Numbered from the stretch's first letter, positions 1-9,171 are shown. The stretch: 49,193 nucleotides of DNA from Ignavibacteriales bacterium (GCA_003567775.1 PWYR01000068.1:1-49193), one strand, 5' to 3'. Notes: a model not told the origin generated them from the sequence alone. Made by a program: numbers and translations.

Positions 1-32
1 GATTCGATTTGTTGACCGTATACTCCATGATT

Positions 33-50
33 GAATTACGAGTTACGAAT
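33..50. repeat. Degenerate heptad repeat (GARTTAC type), copy 1
   Basis: The spacer past the nadD stop reads as consecutive 7-nt units gaattac, gagttac, gaat. The same units occur at 33856-33879, and the 11-mer gagttacgaat is exact in both places. The rest of positions 1-61 shows no gene. Confidence 0.45.
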
Positions 51-61
51 AATTTTTCGGA

Positions 62-640
62 TCAAAGATAAAACCCACATTTCTTTATTTCTTCCAAAAC
101 GGAATCGGGAACCATGTACCGTATCGATTTCCCCTCCCGTATTCTCCGTCGTATCCCGGTTGACGATATTTCGAGATACGGCAAATCGACTATCTTCGCT
201 TTATCCAGTACATCCTTCCGAACCCGGGATGTTTCGAAGCCGGGTCGTTTCATAGCAATCACCGTACATCTGTCAAGTATCGAGCTATAATCTTTCCAGT
301 AATGAAATGTCACAAGATTATCAACACCGACTATCAAATATAACGTAGCATTTTTATACAATTTATCAAGTGCATGTATCGTTTCAATGGTATATGATGT
401 GCCGCCTCGCTTAATTTCGATATCCGAAACCTCGAACCTATCGTTATCCCCTATTGCAAGTTGCGTTAACCGCAGCCGTTGGGCTGCATCAAGCAGGTTA
501 TCGTTTTGTTTGTGCGGCGGTACAGCCGACGGAACAAACACTACCCTGTCAAGCTGTAATATCTCATAGAGCGATTCAGCGAGGATTAAATGTGCAATGT
601 GCGGAGGATTGAACGATCCGCCGTAAATTCCGATTTTCAT
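62..640 (-). CDS. nadD: Nicotinate-nucleotide adenylyltransferase
   Basis: This enzyme adenylylates nicotinate mononucleotide with ATP to give deamido-NAD in cytosolic NAD synthesis. The 192-residue protein has the nucleotidyltransferase signature GGSFNPPHIAH at residues 7-17, PPHK at 41-44, GGTSYTIET at 79-87, and the C-terminal ISSTGIRRRI ATP-binding motif at 158-167, all in the family order. Length and motifs are normal for NadD. It is the last gene of the co-directional mtaB to nadD run and begins 13 bp after the CNNM/CorC gene, so it is probably co-transcribed with it. The ATG start gives a family-like N-terminus (MKIGIYGGSF). Identification is firm. Confidence 0.96.
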   Translation of the reverse strand: MKIGIYGGSFNPPHIAHLILAESLYEILQLDRVVFVPSAVPPHKQNDNLLDAAQRLRLTQLAIGDNDRFEVSDIEIKRGGTSYTIETIHALDKLYKNATLYLIVGVDNLVTFHYWKDYSSILDRCTVIAMKRPGFETSRVRKDVLDKAKIVDLPYLEISSTGIRRRIREGKSIRYMVPDSVLEEIKKCGFYL

Positions 641-653
641 ATCAAAGCCGTAA

Positions 654-1943
654 TTACATGCTTGTTTGATGATAACGCTTTACTTTTATTTTTTCTATTC
701 GTCGTTCGCTCTTACGCATAATTGTAAAGCTTATGTTGCCAAGTTGAATTTCTTCCTTCGGTTCGGGAATCCTGCCGGTCAACTTGTGAAGAAATCCGTT
801 CACAGTTTCATAGTCAACATCCTCGGGCAACTGTGCGGAAAATGTTTTATTAAAATCTGAAATATTCATACTGCCGTCAATTATCCACGTACCGTCGGTA
901 TTCTTTGTATAGCTGAGCTTGACTTCATCATACTCATCGTGAATCTCCCCGACTATCTCCTCAATAATATCTTCGAGCGTAATGATACCTTCCGTACCTC
1001 CGAATTCGTCTATAACTATGGCAAGATGAATTTTCTGCTGCTGAAATTCACGCAAGAGCCGGCTTATTTTATTTGTTTCGGGTACGAAATTCGCCGGACG
1101 AATAATATCTTCAAGAACTATCGTTTCTTCATATTCGATCATACTGATAAGGTCTTTCGCAAACACAATTCCGACAATAGTATCGATAGTCTCATTGTAA
1201 ACCGGTATTCTCGAAAATCCTTCTTCGGACACCACTTTAATGATCTCCTCACGTTCCGAATTTACTTCAAGCGCGACAACATCCGGCCGCGGGATCATAA
1301 TTTCTTTCGCCGTTGTTTCGGTGAATTCGAGCACACGATTAATAATCTCATATTCAGCAGTGTCGATTATACCCGATCGTCTTCCCTCTTCGAGAAAATA
1401 AAGCAATTCGGATTTGGATATGCTCGACGGATGTCCGTTCACGGATTGGCGTGAGATAATTTTGCTCATACTGCCGGAAAGTGATATAACCGGATATATT
1501 ACTGCCACCATCAACCGCTGCACAGGAGCAAGAAAGAGAGCTATCCGAACCGGGAATCGCTGTCCGATCAGCCGGGGTATTTGGTACACAAATACCTGTA
1601 TGACGAAGATAAGCAGTACACCGGTAAGAAAGAGCGAAACTGGATAGCTCACCGATTGCCACCATTCGCTCGAAAACGTGCGTATGTATGGTTCAAACAA
1701 ATGCGCAATGAATAATCCCGAATTTACAGCCGCAAGCAGGAGGAAGAACAGTGTAACTATTTTTGAGGTATATACAAAATCTTCAATTGATTTATATAAC
1801 CGATATAATGATTGCGCACCTCTGCGTTTTTCACCGGCAAAGCGATGTACTTTTTGCCGGCCAAGACTAATGACCGCCGATTCCGCACAAACTACAACTG
1901 CAGCAATAAAAAGTAATGATACGGCAATAATAAATTCATTCAT
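654..1943 (-). CDS. CNNM/CorC-type membrane transporter (DUF21-CBS-CorC)
   Basis: The 429-residue inner-membrane protein belongs to the hemolysin C/CorC/CNNM family, whose members are linked to magnesium or cobalt efflux. The N-terminal CNNM (DUF21) region has hydrophobic segments at about 3-25, 62-82, 100-120 and 135-155. A CBS pair follows at about 212-335, with the diagnostic DEFGGTEGIITLED at 312-325, and then a CorC_HlyC domain at about 345-425. Its start overlaps the truA stop by 8 bp, so translational coupling is likely. Some relatives were once called hemolysins or gliding-motility GldE proteins. The family is certain, but the transported ion is not visible in the sequence. Confidence 0.9.
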   Translation of the reverse strand: MNEFIIAVSLLFIAAVVVCAESAVISLGRQKVHRFAGEKRRGAQSLYRLYKSIEDFVYTSKIVTLFFLLLAAVNSGLFIAHLFEPYIRTFSSEWWQSVSYPVSLFLTGVLLIFVIQVFVYQIPRLIGQRFPVRIALFLAPVQRLMVAVIYPVISLSGSMSKIISRQSVNGHPSSISKSELLYFLEEGRRSGIIDTAEYEIINRVLEFTETTAKEIMIPRPDVVALEVNSEREEIIKVVSEEGFSRIPVYNETIDTIVGIVFAKDLISMIEYEETIVLEDIIRPANFVPETNKISRLLREFQQQKIHLAIVIDEFGGTEGIITLEDIIEEIVGEIHDEYDEVKLSYTKNTDGTWIIDGSMNISDFNKTFSAQLPEDVDYETVNGFLHKLTGRIPEPKEEIQLGNISFTIMRKSERRIEKIKVKRYHQTSM

Positions 1944-2703
1944 GGGTATATATTACTTCCTCCAATACCAAACCGACGGCAGGAGCGGTATGACCGGCGT
2001 CGCTCCTATTCCCCGACTTCAATGCAAACTGTATTTGCTCTACGGGAAAATAACCCCGTCCGATATCGATCATTGTCCCTACCAGTGATCTCACCATACC
2101 GTGTAAAAATCTGTTTGCGTGTATCCGGAATATCAATTTATTTCCCCGTTGTTTCCACGCCGCCAATGTAACGGTACACCGGTAGTGATTAACTTCCGAT
2201 TCGCTTTTCGTAAACGCCCGAAAATCGTGTTCACCGACGATATAGGTACAGCATTCATTCATCAACTCGACATCGAGTGGATACCGAACATATAAAGCAA
2301 TTCTTCTGTCGATTGCACAGGGCGCTAAACTAATAGTATACGAATATCGCCGTTCACGTGCACTGTATCGTGCATGGAACAAGGGGTCAGATTCACTCAC
2401 TCGTAGTATTGCAATATCATTAGGAAGTATACCGTTGAGCGCTTCGAAAATTTTATTAGGTGAAAGATCGGTGTTCACAATTGCGTGAGCGACCTGTCCG
2501 CGTGCATGAACGCCTGAATCGGTGCGTCCGGAACCTACAACCGTTGCATCGCTGCCGGTAAATTGTTTAAATGCATCCTGTATGGTCCCCTGCACCGAAC
2601 GACCTGCCGCAGCCGGCTGTATCTGCCAACCGACAAAGTCGGCGCCGTCATATTCAATAAGCAATTTTAATCGACGCGAAGAATCGTGTGCCGGGTCTTC
2701 CAT
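1936..2703 (-). CDS. truA: tRNA pseudouridine(38-40) synthase TruA
   Basis: TruA isomerises uridines 38-40 in the tRNA anticodon stem. The 255-residue protein has the family N-terminus LLIEYDGADFVGWQ, the catalytic aspartate D62 within GRTDSGVHARGQ, and the C-terminal motif HANRFLHGMVRSLVG. The length is typical. It lies 9 bp after the DUF5683-like gene and overlaps the CNNM gene. No good Shine-Dalgarno precedes the ATG, consistent with translation coupled to the upstream gene. No residues needed for catalysis appear to be lost. Confidence 0.96.
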   Translation of the reverse strand: MEDPAHDSSRRLKLLIEYDGADFVGWQIQPAAAGRSVQGTIQDAFKQFTGSDATVVGSGRTDSGVHARGQVAHAIVNTDLSPNKIFEALNGILPNDIAILRVSESDPLFHARYSARERRYSYTISLAPCAIDRRIALYVRYPLDVELMNECCTYIVGEHDFRAFTKSESEVNHYRCTVTLAAWKQRGNKLIFRIHANRFLHGMVRSLVGTMIDIGRGYFPVEQIQFALKSGNRSDAGHTAPAVGLVLEEVIYTHE

Positions 2704-2712
2704 GAGTGTGGT

Positions 2713-3462
2713 TTAAAAGGTATGTTGTATTCCCGCTACAAATCCGTTGTGAAGCGGCAGAATACCGATAGACCAATTGGATTGCTCTGCCGGGTTGTTC
2801 AGTCTCTCATTATGCAGCCGGGCGGAATTTCCCGCAATTATTGCACTTATAATATGATTAGCAACAATTGCAGTGCCTGCAAATTTTATTGCATTCAACA
2901 TCCGATCGCTGCGAACACGCAGATCGCGAAACTCCCTGCGTAAATCATCCGATTCCCAATGCCAGTCGTATGATGATTCGGTGTATAAAGCCCCGATATC
3001 GCGATCACGCATTTTCTTTTCGTTGTATTCACTGCGTGAATTGAAGTTACCTACATTAACAAAAAACTTATCATCTTTTCCGGTCCAATCAATGCCGGCG
3101 TTCACTTCGGCAAAAGATTGTGCATCGTTCTTTAACCAGGCGCCGTACGAATAAAATCCATACAGCGACATCCAGAGTGTTATTTCACTGCCGAGTAAAT
3201 ACTTGCCGGTTGAAAAATTTCCTGCATACCACTCGCCTGCACCGGGAATCAGCAGTGAGTACAAAGCTGCAAGGCCGACATTTTTCTTTTCAGATTGCCG
3301 ATCGTTGTTCAGCATAACACCTGTATGTGCATAACGGTCGTTAAAAAATGTTTTTTCGGAAATATACGGAACGGCGTCCTGTGCGTGTAAACTTTGATTA
3401 GATGCAGCCGCAAAAAAAAGTATTGTAACGATGCTGATTATTTTAAAATTGATGTTCACCAT
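2713..3462 (-). CDS. DUF5683-like exported membrane protein
   Basis: The 249-residue protein begins with a signal-peptide-like segment (residues 1-28, ending SLHAQ). A hydrophobic hairpin with the core LYSLLIPGAGEWYAGNF at about 67-83 resembles the DUF5683/TM2-like motif common in FCB-group genomes. A polar charged middle follows, then another hydrophobic stretch near 190-210 and a C-terminal phenylalanine, as often seen in outer-membrane proteins. It starts 2 bp after the mtaB stop with an AGGA Shine-Dalgarno. Function is unknown. Assignment to DUF5683 rests on motif resemblance rather than a profile search. Confidence 0.6.
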   Translation of the reverse strand: MVNINFKIISIVTILFFAAASNQSLHAQDAVPYISEKTFFNDRYAHTGVMLNNDRQSEKKNVGLAALYSLLIPGAGEWYAGNFSTGKYLLGSEITLWMSLYGFYSYGAWLKNDAQSFAEVNAGIDWTGKDDKFFVNVGNFNSRSEYNEKKMRDRDIGALYTESSYDWHWESDDLRREFRDLRVRSDRMLNAIKFAGTAIVANHIISAIIAGNSARLHNERLNNPAEQSNWSIGILPLHNGFVAGIQHTF

Positions 3463-3464
3463 GC

Positions 3465-4832
3465 TTATTCCTGCACAACCGGCAACCCGAACGGCGCTCG
3501 GTCATTCTTTGTGTTTGCGTTGTTCAAATTCCTTCTGAGAAGCTCTCCATATGCGACTTCGCCGTTCAGTGATGTAATTCGTACCATTTCTTCGGTGTTC
3601 TCGATTCCATTCCGGTGCGGGATTGCCACACGCAGATATTCCGGAGTTAGTCCTTTAATGTAACCATTTTTAACCGATTCTTCAAACAGCACCGGCGCCT
3701 CTTTTCCGATAAACATTTCCATAAAAGCACGCCGTTTCTTCACGCTGAGAATGCGCAACATATGAGTCCGTCGCGAGCGTTCTGCCGGATCGACCCGGTA
3801 TTCGTAAAATGAAGCGGGTGTATTTTCTCGTTCCGAATAGGTAAAGACGTGGAGATAGCTCACCGGTAGATTAACCAGCACTCGATATGTCTCTTCAAAA
3901 TGTTCTTCCGTTTCACCCGGAAAACCGACAATCACATCAACCCCTATACCCGCACGCGGTGAACGATCCCGAATCTTATGAATCAAATCACAATAATAAT
4001 TGCTTATATATCTGCGGCGCATAAGACGCAGTATCTCATCGCTGCCGCTTTGCATCGGTAGATGAAAATGAGGAACTAATACGTCCGATGAAACCCAGAA
4101 ATCGAACAATTCATCGGAAAGCAGATTCGGTTCTATCGAGCTAATGCGTAAACGTTTTAAACCGTCAACACCTGCTAATCTCTTAACAAGATTGAGCAAT
4201 GTGACGCCGTCTTTTCTCCCATAATCTCCGACATTCACTCCGGTAAGTACGATTTCTTTAAAACCTTCGGCAACTAATTTTACCGCCTGCTTCACGGATT
4301 CATCAATCGATTGACTCCGGCTTTCTCCGCGGGCGAGAGGAATAGTGCAGAAGGAACAGGAATAATCGCATCCGTCCTGTACTTTAAGAAAGGCACGCGT
4401 TCGACCGCCGGCGTCGAATGAATAAGCAGGACCGAATCCCGTTGCCTCATCGATCGGCGATGTAAATACCCGCGGCGTTTGTTCTTTAATAAATTCAGTA
4501 TGGGCGTGATCGAATATTGCAAATTTTTCCGAGGCGCCAAGGACCAGGTCAACCCCGTCGATGGATGCAATTTGTTCCGGCGCAAGTTGCGCGTAACAAC
4601 CGACGACAATGATATATGCATCCGGAGAGTGGCGTCGTGCGCGACGTACGATCTGTCGGCATTCGCGATCCGCTTTTTCGGTTACAGAGCACGTGTTAAT
4701 AACGCAAACATCCGCGCGCTCCGTAATCGAATCGGAAACAGTAAACCCTCTGTCGCGGAATTGCCGCATAAACGATGATGTTTCCGCGTAATTTAATTTA
4801 CATCCGAGTGTATGGAAAACCGCTTTTTTCAT
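3465..4832 (-). CDS. mtaB: tRNA t6A37 methylthiotransferase MtaB
   Basis: This radical-SAM methylthiotransferase adds a methylthio group to N6-threonylcarbamoyladenosine-37 of tRNA. The 455-residue protein has the N-terminal UPF0004 domain with cluster ligands C11, C48 and C79. The radical SAM motif C155xxxC159xxC162 lies within GCDYSCSFC, and a TRAM-like region occupies the last ~60 residues. The opening HTLGCKLNYAE and the PLARGESRS stretch fit the MtaB subgroup better than MiaB or RimO. It is the first gene after the rpsA terminator and leads the mtaB, DUF5683, truA, CNNM, nadD run. Confidence 0.9.
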   Translation of the reverse strand: MKKAVFHTLGCKLNYAETSSFMRQFRDRGFTVSDSITERADVCVINTCSVTEKADRECRQIVRRARRHSPDAYIIVVGCYAQLAPEQIASIDGVDLVLGASEKFAIFDHAHTEFIKEQTPRVFTSPIDEATGFGPAYSFDAGGRTRAFLKVQDGCDYSCSFCTIPLARGESRSQSIDESVKQAVKLVAEGFKEIVLTGVNVGDYGRKDGVTLLNLVKRLAGVDGLKRLRISSIEPNLLSDELFDFWVSSDVLVPHFHLPMQSGSDEILRLMRRRYISNYYCDLIHKIRDRSPRAGIGVDVIVGFPGETEEHFEETYRVLVNLPVSYLHVFTYSERENTPASFYEYRVDPAERSRRTHMLRILSVKKRRAFMEMFIGKEAPVLFEESVKNGYIKGLTPEYLRVAIPHRNGIENTEEMVRITSLNGEVAYGELLRRNLNNANTKNDRAPFGLPVVQE

Positions 4833-4842
4833 AATTAATAAA

Positions 4843-4889
4843 AAAGAGTTGCCGCATGGTGATCAATCATCACAAACGAACAACTCTTT
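4843..4889 (-). terminator. Rho-independent terminator of rpsA
   Basis: Between the rpsA stop and the mtaB start, 9-bp arms (aaagagttg at 4843-4851, caactcttt at 4881-4889) form a perfect stem. A smaller inverted pair lies in the loop. On the minus strand the second arm runs into a T-rich stretch just before the mtaB ATG, so the terminator overlaps the mtaB leader. Confidence 0.65.
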
Positions 4890-4909
4890 GTACATTATTT
4901 TATGTCGTT

Positions 4910-6910
4910 TTATTGATTCGACTCTTTTTTTTCTTCACTAACAGTTTCTTCATTATTCGTTCGGTCATCTTCATCCGATTCCTTCTTCTCTTCACCGGAA
5001 GTTTCATCGGCGGCGGTATCCGTCTGCGGTTCATCTTTCGGTTTTTCTTCGGCAGATTCCGGTGTTTCCGCTTCCGGTTGATCTTCGCCTCCGGTATCCT
5101 CTTCTTTCTCAGTTTGTTCGGATTTTGTTTTCTCCTCCTCCATCGGCTCTTCCGCTAAACGGGCTTCAAGATCAGCTTGGGCCTGATCAGTTTCATTATG
5201 AACTACCGACTCCTCCGAAAGCTCTCCCATTGTAATCGACTCCTCAAAAAGCTCCTTCGTAAATCTATCTACTTCTTCTTTTTCCTTGTTTTTGAGGTAT
5301 TCAATGAGTGAAAGAACTATCTTTTTGCTTTCCTTATCGAATTCAATAATTTTAAGCGGCAGCTTCTTCCCGATTTCGAAAGATGTTTGTAAGTTTTTAA
5401 TCGGCTCGTGTGAAAGTTGCGAAGCCGGTACAAACGCATCGACTCCAAGCGGCAACTCGACGATTAATCCTTTTTCGATGATGCGGGCAACAATGCCTTC
5501 GGTTTCTGTGCCGACTTTATATGCATCCTCGAACTGATCCCAGGGATTACCTTCTATTTGCTTATGACCGAGTGATATTCTTCGTTGTTCTACGTCGATA
5601 TTGAGAATAACAACATCGATCGTGTCGCCTTTTTTGACGACTTCGCCGGGATGGCGGATCTTTTTAGTCCATGAGAGATCCGATATGTGGATCAAACCGT
5701 CAACGCCTTCTTCAAGCTCTACAAACACGCCGAAGTTGGTTAAATTGCGAACGGTACCGGTATGTTTGGATCCGACCGGGTATTTCCCCAGGAGATCTTG
5801 CCAGGGATCCGGTTCGAGCTGTTTAATGCCGAGAGAAATCTTTTTCTCATTGACATCAAGGTTTAAAATAACCGCTTCTATCATTTGTCCCATCGAAACA
5901 ACTTGCGACGGATGTTTGATATGCTGCGTCCAGCTCATTTCGGATATATGAATGAGTCCCTCGATACCTTTCTCTATTTCAATGAAAGCGCCGTAATCGG
6001 TTAACGAGACGACTTTTCCGGTGACCCGTGTTCCGACAGGATAGCGTTCCTCTATTTTTTCCCATGGATGTGATTGTAACTGTTTATAACCGAGTGAGAT
6101 GCGTTTTTTCTCTTCATCGAAATCAAGAACAACAACATTAATGGTCTCATCAAGTTTGACTATTTCCGACGGGTGATTAATTCTACCCCACGACAGATCC
6201 GTAATGTGAATAAGTCCGTCGACGCCGCCGAGGTCAACAAACACACAGAAATCGGTAATGGCTTTGACGTGTCCTTCGAGGATTTGTCCCTTTTCAAGTC
6301 CGTCAAGAATTGCTCTTCGCTGATCGGCGACTTCCTCTTCAATTAATACCTTATGCGAGACGACAACATTTTCGAACGGATGGTTTACTTTCACCAATTT
6401 GAAATCCAATGTTTTACCGATATACTGATCGAAATCGCGAACCGGGCGAATATCGATCTGCGATCCGGGAAGGAAAGCGTCAATTCCCATCAGATCGACC
6501 ACAATACCGCCTTTGATACGGCGAACACATTTACCTTGTATAACTTCACCTTTATCGTATGCATCGAGAACTCGTTCCCATGCACGGATATAGTCGGCGC
6601 GTTTTCGGGAAAGCACAAGCTGACCATCCGGATCTTCTACATGTTCAAGAACAACTTCAACCTCGTCACCGATGCTGAGTTCTTCCACATTACTAAATTC
6701 TGCTCTGGGAATAAACCCTTCGGATTTAAAACCGATATCAATTGCAACGATGTCTTCCCGAATGTTTATGATTTTCCCTTTGATGATTTCACCTTCGGAA
6801 ATCCGGTTCAGGGTACTGTCATACATCTCTTCGAGTTGTTTGTATTCCTCCTCTGTGTATTCTGTTTCATTCACATTATTTAAGTTGTTAGTCTTTGGAT
6901 CTTCGACCAT
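4910..6910 (-). CDS. rpsA: 30S ribosomal protein S1 with acidic C-terminal tail
   Basis: S1 binds mRNA on the 30S subunit and aids initiation. The 666-residue protein has six S1 (OB-fold) repeats at about 38-108, 122-190, 208-276, 293-361, 380-448 and 467-535. The central repeats carry repeated GLIHIS/TDLSW motifs. After about residue 575 comes a ~90-residue low-complexity tail rich in Glu, Lys, Asp and Thr, probably disordered. The start is fixed by a perfect AGGAGG Shine-Dalgarno 7 nt before the ATG. ispH ends 75 bp upstream, giving the common cmk-ispH-rpsA order. An E. coli S1 has 557 residues, so the excess is the tail. Confidence 0.96.
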   Translation of the reverse strand: MVEDPKTNNLNNVNETEYTEEEYKQLEEMYDSTLNRISEGEIIKGKIINIREDIVAIDIGFKSEGFIPRAEFSNVEELSIGDEVEVVLEHVEDPDGQLVLSRKRADYIRAWERVLDAYDKGEVIQGKCVRRIKGGIVVDLMGIDAFLPGSQIDIRPVRDFDQYIGKTLDFKLVKVNHPFENVVVSHKVLIEEEVADQRRAILDGLEKGQILEGHVKAITDFCVFVDLGGVDGLIHITDLSWGRINHPSEIVKLDETINVVVLDFDEEKKRISLGYKQLQSHPWEKIEERYPVGTRVTGKVVSLTDYGAFIEIEKGIEGLIHISEMSWTQHIKHPSQVVSMGQMIEAVILNLDVNEKKISLGIKQLEPDPWQDLLGKYPVGSKHTGTVRNLTNFGVFVELEEGVDGLIHISDLSWTKKIRHPGEVVKKGDTIDVVILNIDVEQRRISLGHKQIEGNPWDQFEDAYKVGTETEGIVARIIEKGLIVELPLGVDAFVPASQLSHEPIKNLQTSFEIGKKLPLKIIEFDKESKKIVLSLIEYLKNKEKEEVDRFTKELFEESITMGELSEESVVHNETDQAQADLEARLAEEPMEEEKTKSEQTEKEEDTGGEDQPEAETPESAEEKPKDEPQTDTAADETSGEEKKESDEDDRTNNEETVSEEKKESNQ

Positions 6911-6917
6911 TAAAAAT

Positions 6918-6947
6918 CCTCCTGCTGCGGATATCCCGCCTTTGCGG
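6918..6947 (-). promoter_or_regulatory. rpsA leader: SD and two alternative hairpins
   Basis: The Shine-Dalgarno complement lies at 6918-6923. Just upstream, the segment ccgc (6936-6939) can pair with gcgg at 6927-6930 (loop 5) or gcgg at 6944-6947 (loop 4), but not both at once. This could be a small translational switch; S1 is known to autoregulate in E. coli. The stems are short, so regulation here is only inferred. Confidence 0.3.
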
Positions 6948-6985
6948 AATATTTTGTTTTAATTAAGGGTTATTGATTTAGTGGA

Positions 6986-7873
6986 TTATTCAGAAACTGT
7001 TTCTTCCTCTATGTATTTTTTCACTTTTTCCATAAGCCATTGCGGCGTCGATGTTGCGCCCGTTACCCCGACGGTCTCAGCGTCGTCAAACCAGGCAAAC
7101 TCGATTTCGTTTTCATTTTCAATAAAGTGAGTCCGCGCATTTGTATCTTTACAAATAGTAAACAACACTTTTCCGTTTGAGCTTTTCCGTCCTGCAACGA
7201 ACACAACAACATCATTTACGGATGCAAATTGCTTCAGCTTTTTATCACGTCCGGATACCTGGCCGCAGATAGTATCTTTCGCGTGAAAATCAACCGCTTC
7301 ATCCTCCATGGTCGCAACAATCAATTCATCTATTTTTTGCTGTAATACCTCTTTTAGTTGATGAAACGTAGGTTTATCCATGGTCGTTTGCGAAAAAAGA
7401 ACTGTCTTGCGATTCAGATCTATCGTATCGATCTCGTCCATAGTGCGTATGACAATGGCTTCACCGTTTGTCTGTCCGACCAGCCCCATTACTTCAGCGT
7501 GTTCTTTTTTGCCGAAGATAACTACCTGATAACCGTCATCGTAAAATTTTCTAATGCGCTCCTGTACTTTGGTAACCACCGGACAGGTTGCATCGATTAT
7601 TTCTATATTATTTTCACGGGCTATCTTATATGTCGATGCCGGTTCACCATGAGCACGTATCAGTACTTTGGCATTCTTTAAATCTTTCAATTCATCGACG
7701 GATATCGACTGAAGCCCTTTTACTCCCAAACGATCTATTTCCTTCGGGTTATGAATAATGTCGCCAAGCGAATATAAACCCCCGTTATTATTCAACTCGT
7801 TCTCTGCAATGTCGATCGTTCTAATCACACCCCAGCAAAATCCCGAACTGCTATCTACCGTCACTTTTAACAT
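6986..7873 (-). CDS. ispH: 4-hydroxy-3-methylbut-2-enyl diphosphate reductase
   Basis: IspH is the final enzyme of the MEP isoprenoid pathway and makes IPP and DMAPP with a [4Fe-4S] cluster. The protein (295 residues from this ATG) shows the three cluster cysteines in GFCWGV, DATCPVV and DTICGQV, plus the diphosphate-binding IHNP and RAHG histidines. The family's usual residues after the third cysteine are replaced by GQVSGRDKKL, as in some deep lineages. An upstream in-frame GTG at 7879 overlaps the cmk stop by 4 bp. I prefer the ATG at 7873 because an AAAGAG lies 5 nt upstream and the N-terminus then matches relatives. Confidence 0.92.
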   Translation of the reverse strand: MLKVTVDSSSGFCWGVIRTIDIAENELNNNGGLYSLGDIIHNPKEIDRLGVKGLQSISVDELKDLKNAKVLIRAHGEPASTYKIARENNIEIIDATCPVVTKVQERIRKFYDDGYQVVIFGKKEHAEVMGLVGQTNGEAIVIRTMDEIDTIDLNRKTVLFSQTTMDKPTFHQLKEVLQQKIDELIVATMEDEAVDFHAKDTICGQVSGRDKKLKQFASVNDVVVFVAGRKSSNGKVLFTICKDTNARTHFIENENEIEFAWFDDAETVGVTGATSTPQWLMEKVKKYIEEETVSE

Positions 7874-7875
7874 AA

Positions 7876-8565
7876 TCACTCTTTCACTGATGATTTTACG
7901 TTCTGTCTTTTAGCTACAATCGAAAGAACTTTTTCAACTTGTTCATCAATCGATATATTGGAAGTATCGATCGTAATTGCGTCATGTGCTTTCTTCAAAG
8001 GGCTAATAGCACGCGTCGAATCAAAATAATCGCGCGATTTTATATCACTCAATATGGTTTCAAAATCAACGCGTTCTCCTTTATCTAACAACTCACGGCA
8101 TCGGCGTCTTGCTCTTTCTTCAACATCGGCGATGAAAAACAATTTGATATCCGCGTCTGGAAAAACAACCGTCCCGATATCGCGCCCCTCGAGAACAACA
8201 CTTCCATTTTTTCCCATCGCACGCTGTTCCTCTACCATCTTTGCCCGAACACCTTCATAGGAACTAATCGTACTGACGATCGAAGTTACATCACTTCTTC
8301 TGATCAAGTCGGTAACATGTTCATCATTCAACAACACTTCGATTCCGTTGTTCTGCCGCAAACGTAGTTTCAATCTTTCGACCAGCTTTTCAACGGCATC
8401 CTTATCGTCCGGGTTGATATTATTTTGAAGCACCGCTAAAGCAACAGCCCGGTACATCGCTCCAGTATCGATATGTAAGTATTGTAATCGCCGTGCAACC
8501 AGCCGCGCCGTTGTGCTCTTCCCGGAGCCTGCGGTACCGTCAATCGCTATTATCAAGTTTTTCAA
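7876..8565 (-). CDS. cmk: Cytidylate kinase
   Basis: This enzyme phosphorylates CMP and dCMP with ATP. The 229-residue protein has the P-loop GTAGSGKST at 10-18, the substrate-binding DTGAMYRA at about 33-40, and LEGRDIGTVVFPDADIK in the middle, all conserved in bacterial Cmk. It opens the cmk-ispH-rpsA run. The 60-bp gap to the divergently transcribed methyltransferase gene at 8626 must hold promoters for both directions, but no convincing pair of hexamers could be read for cmk. The length and ATG start are ordinary. Confidence 0.95.
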   Translation of the reverse strand: MKNLIIAIDGTAGSGKSTTARLVARRLQYLHIDTGAMYRAVALAVLQNNINPDDKDAVEKLVERLKLRLRQNNGIEVLLNDEHVTDLIRRSDVTSIVSTISSYEGVRAKMVEEQRAMGKNGSVVLEGRDIGTVVFPDADIKLFFIADVEERARRRCRELLDKGERVDFETILSDIKSRDYFDSTRAISPLKKAHDAITIDTSNISIDEQVEKVLSIVAKRQNVKSSVKE

Positions 8566-8625
8566 TTTGCAACTACATTTTTAAACAGATTTAAAATATA
8601 CGGTTTTTTTATTATATTTACAATA

Positions 8626-9171
8626 ATGAACCGAATTCGAAAACTTTCACACTCTGAGATCTCGGAGAACCGGTTGTCCCCGGATGCCATTGTAAAGGCG
8701 TCCCGGACGCCGATTTATGGATTTCTGGACAATATACGCAGCATGTATAATGTCGGCTCCATTTTCCGGACATCAGACGGCGCTTTTCTGCGAAAACTGT
8801 ATCTAACGGGCTATACCGCCACCCCTGAGAATAATGAGGTCCGTAAAACCGCTCTCGGCGCCGTTGAAACCATTCCATGGGAATATGTAAAAGACCCCAT
8901 ACAAGTAATACAACAACTGAAAGAAGCAAATGTTTCCATTATTACACTTGAACACACATCAAAGAGTATACCGTATTACGAACTAACCGCAGATATCTTT
9001 CCGGCTTGCATAGTAGTCGGAAATGAAATAACCGGTATCTCCGGCAGTATTCTTGAATTCACGGATTATGCGATTGAGATTCCGATGTTCGGCGCCAAAC
9101 AATCGCTCAACGTCGCGGTTGCGTATGGAATAGTTTTATTCGATCTTGTGCGACTCTACTATCAAAAATAG
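8626..9171 (+). CDS. TrmH/SpoU-family RNA 2'-O-methyltransferase
   Basis: This is the only protein-coding gene on the plus strand that I accept. The 181-residue SPOUT protein shows the three SpoU motifs: NVGSIFRTSDGA near 42-53, VVGNEITGIS near 130-139, and IPMFGAKQSLNVAVAYGI near 151-168. These bind SAM in the trefoil knot. The compact length suggests the TrmH-like tRNA or rRNA ribose methyltransferases without an N-terminal substrate domain. The target nucleotide cannot be told. No Shine-Dalgarno precedes the ATG, and an AT-rich TATATT sits only 7 bp upstream. It converges on the gene at 9177-9830 with 5 bp between stops. Confidence 0.88.
   Translation: MNRIRKLSHSEISENRLSPDAIVKASRTPIYGFLDNIRSMYNVGSIFRTSDGAFLRKLYLTGYTATPENNEVRKTALGAVETIPWEYVKDPIQVIQQLKEANVSIITLEHTSKSIPYYELTADIFPACIVVGNEITGISGSILEFTDYAIEIPMFGAKQSLNVAVAYGIVLFDLVRLYYQK

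Noticed and set aside
4856-5158. Plus-strand ORF rich in Phe, Arg and Leu
   Set aside because: It is the antisense of the Glu/Lys-rich tail of S1, whose codons give such a bias; no Shine-Dalgarno or family match.
5286-5951. Apparent DNA repeats in rpsA read as possible CRISPR or tandem repeats
   Set aside because: They arise from the repeated S1 domains and run in frame; spacing is ~255 bp, not a CRISPR pattern. No CRISPR array was seen in the window.
6353-6883. 176-codon plus-strand ORF opposite rpsA
   Set aside because: It is a shadow frame over conserved S1 domains, with no start signal and no motif.
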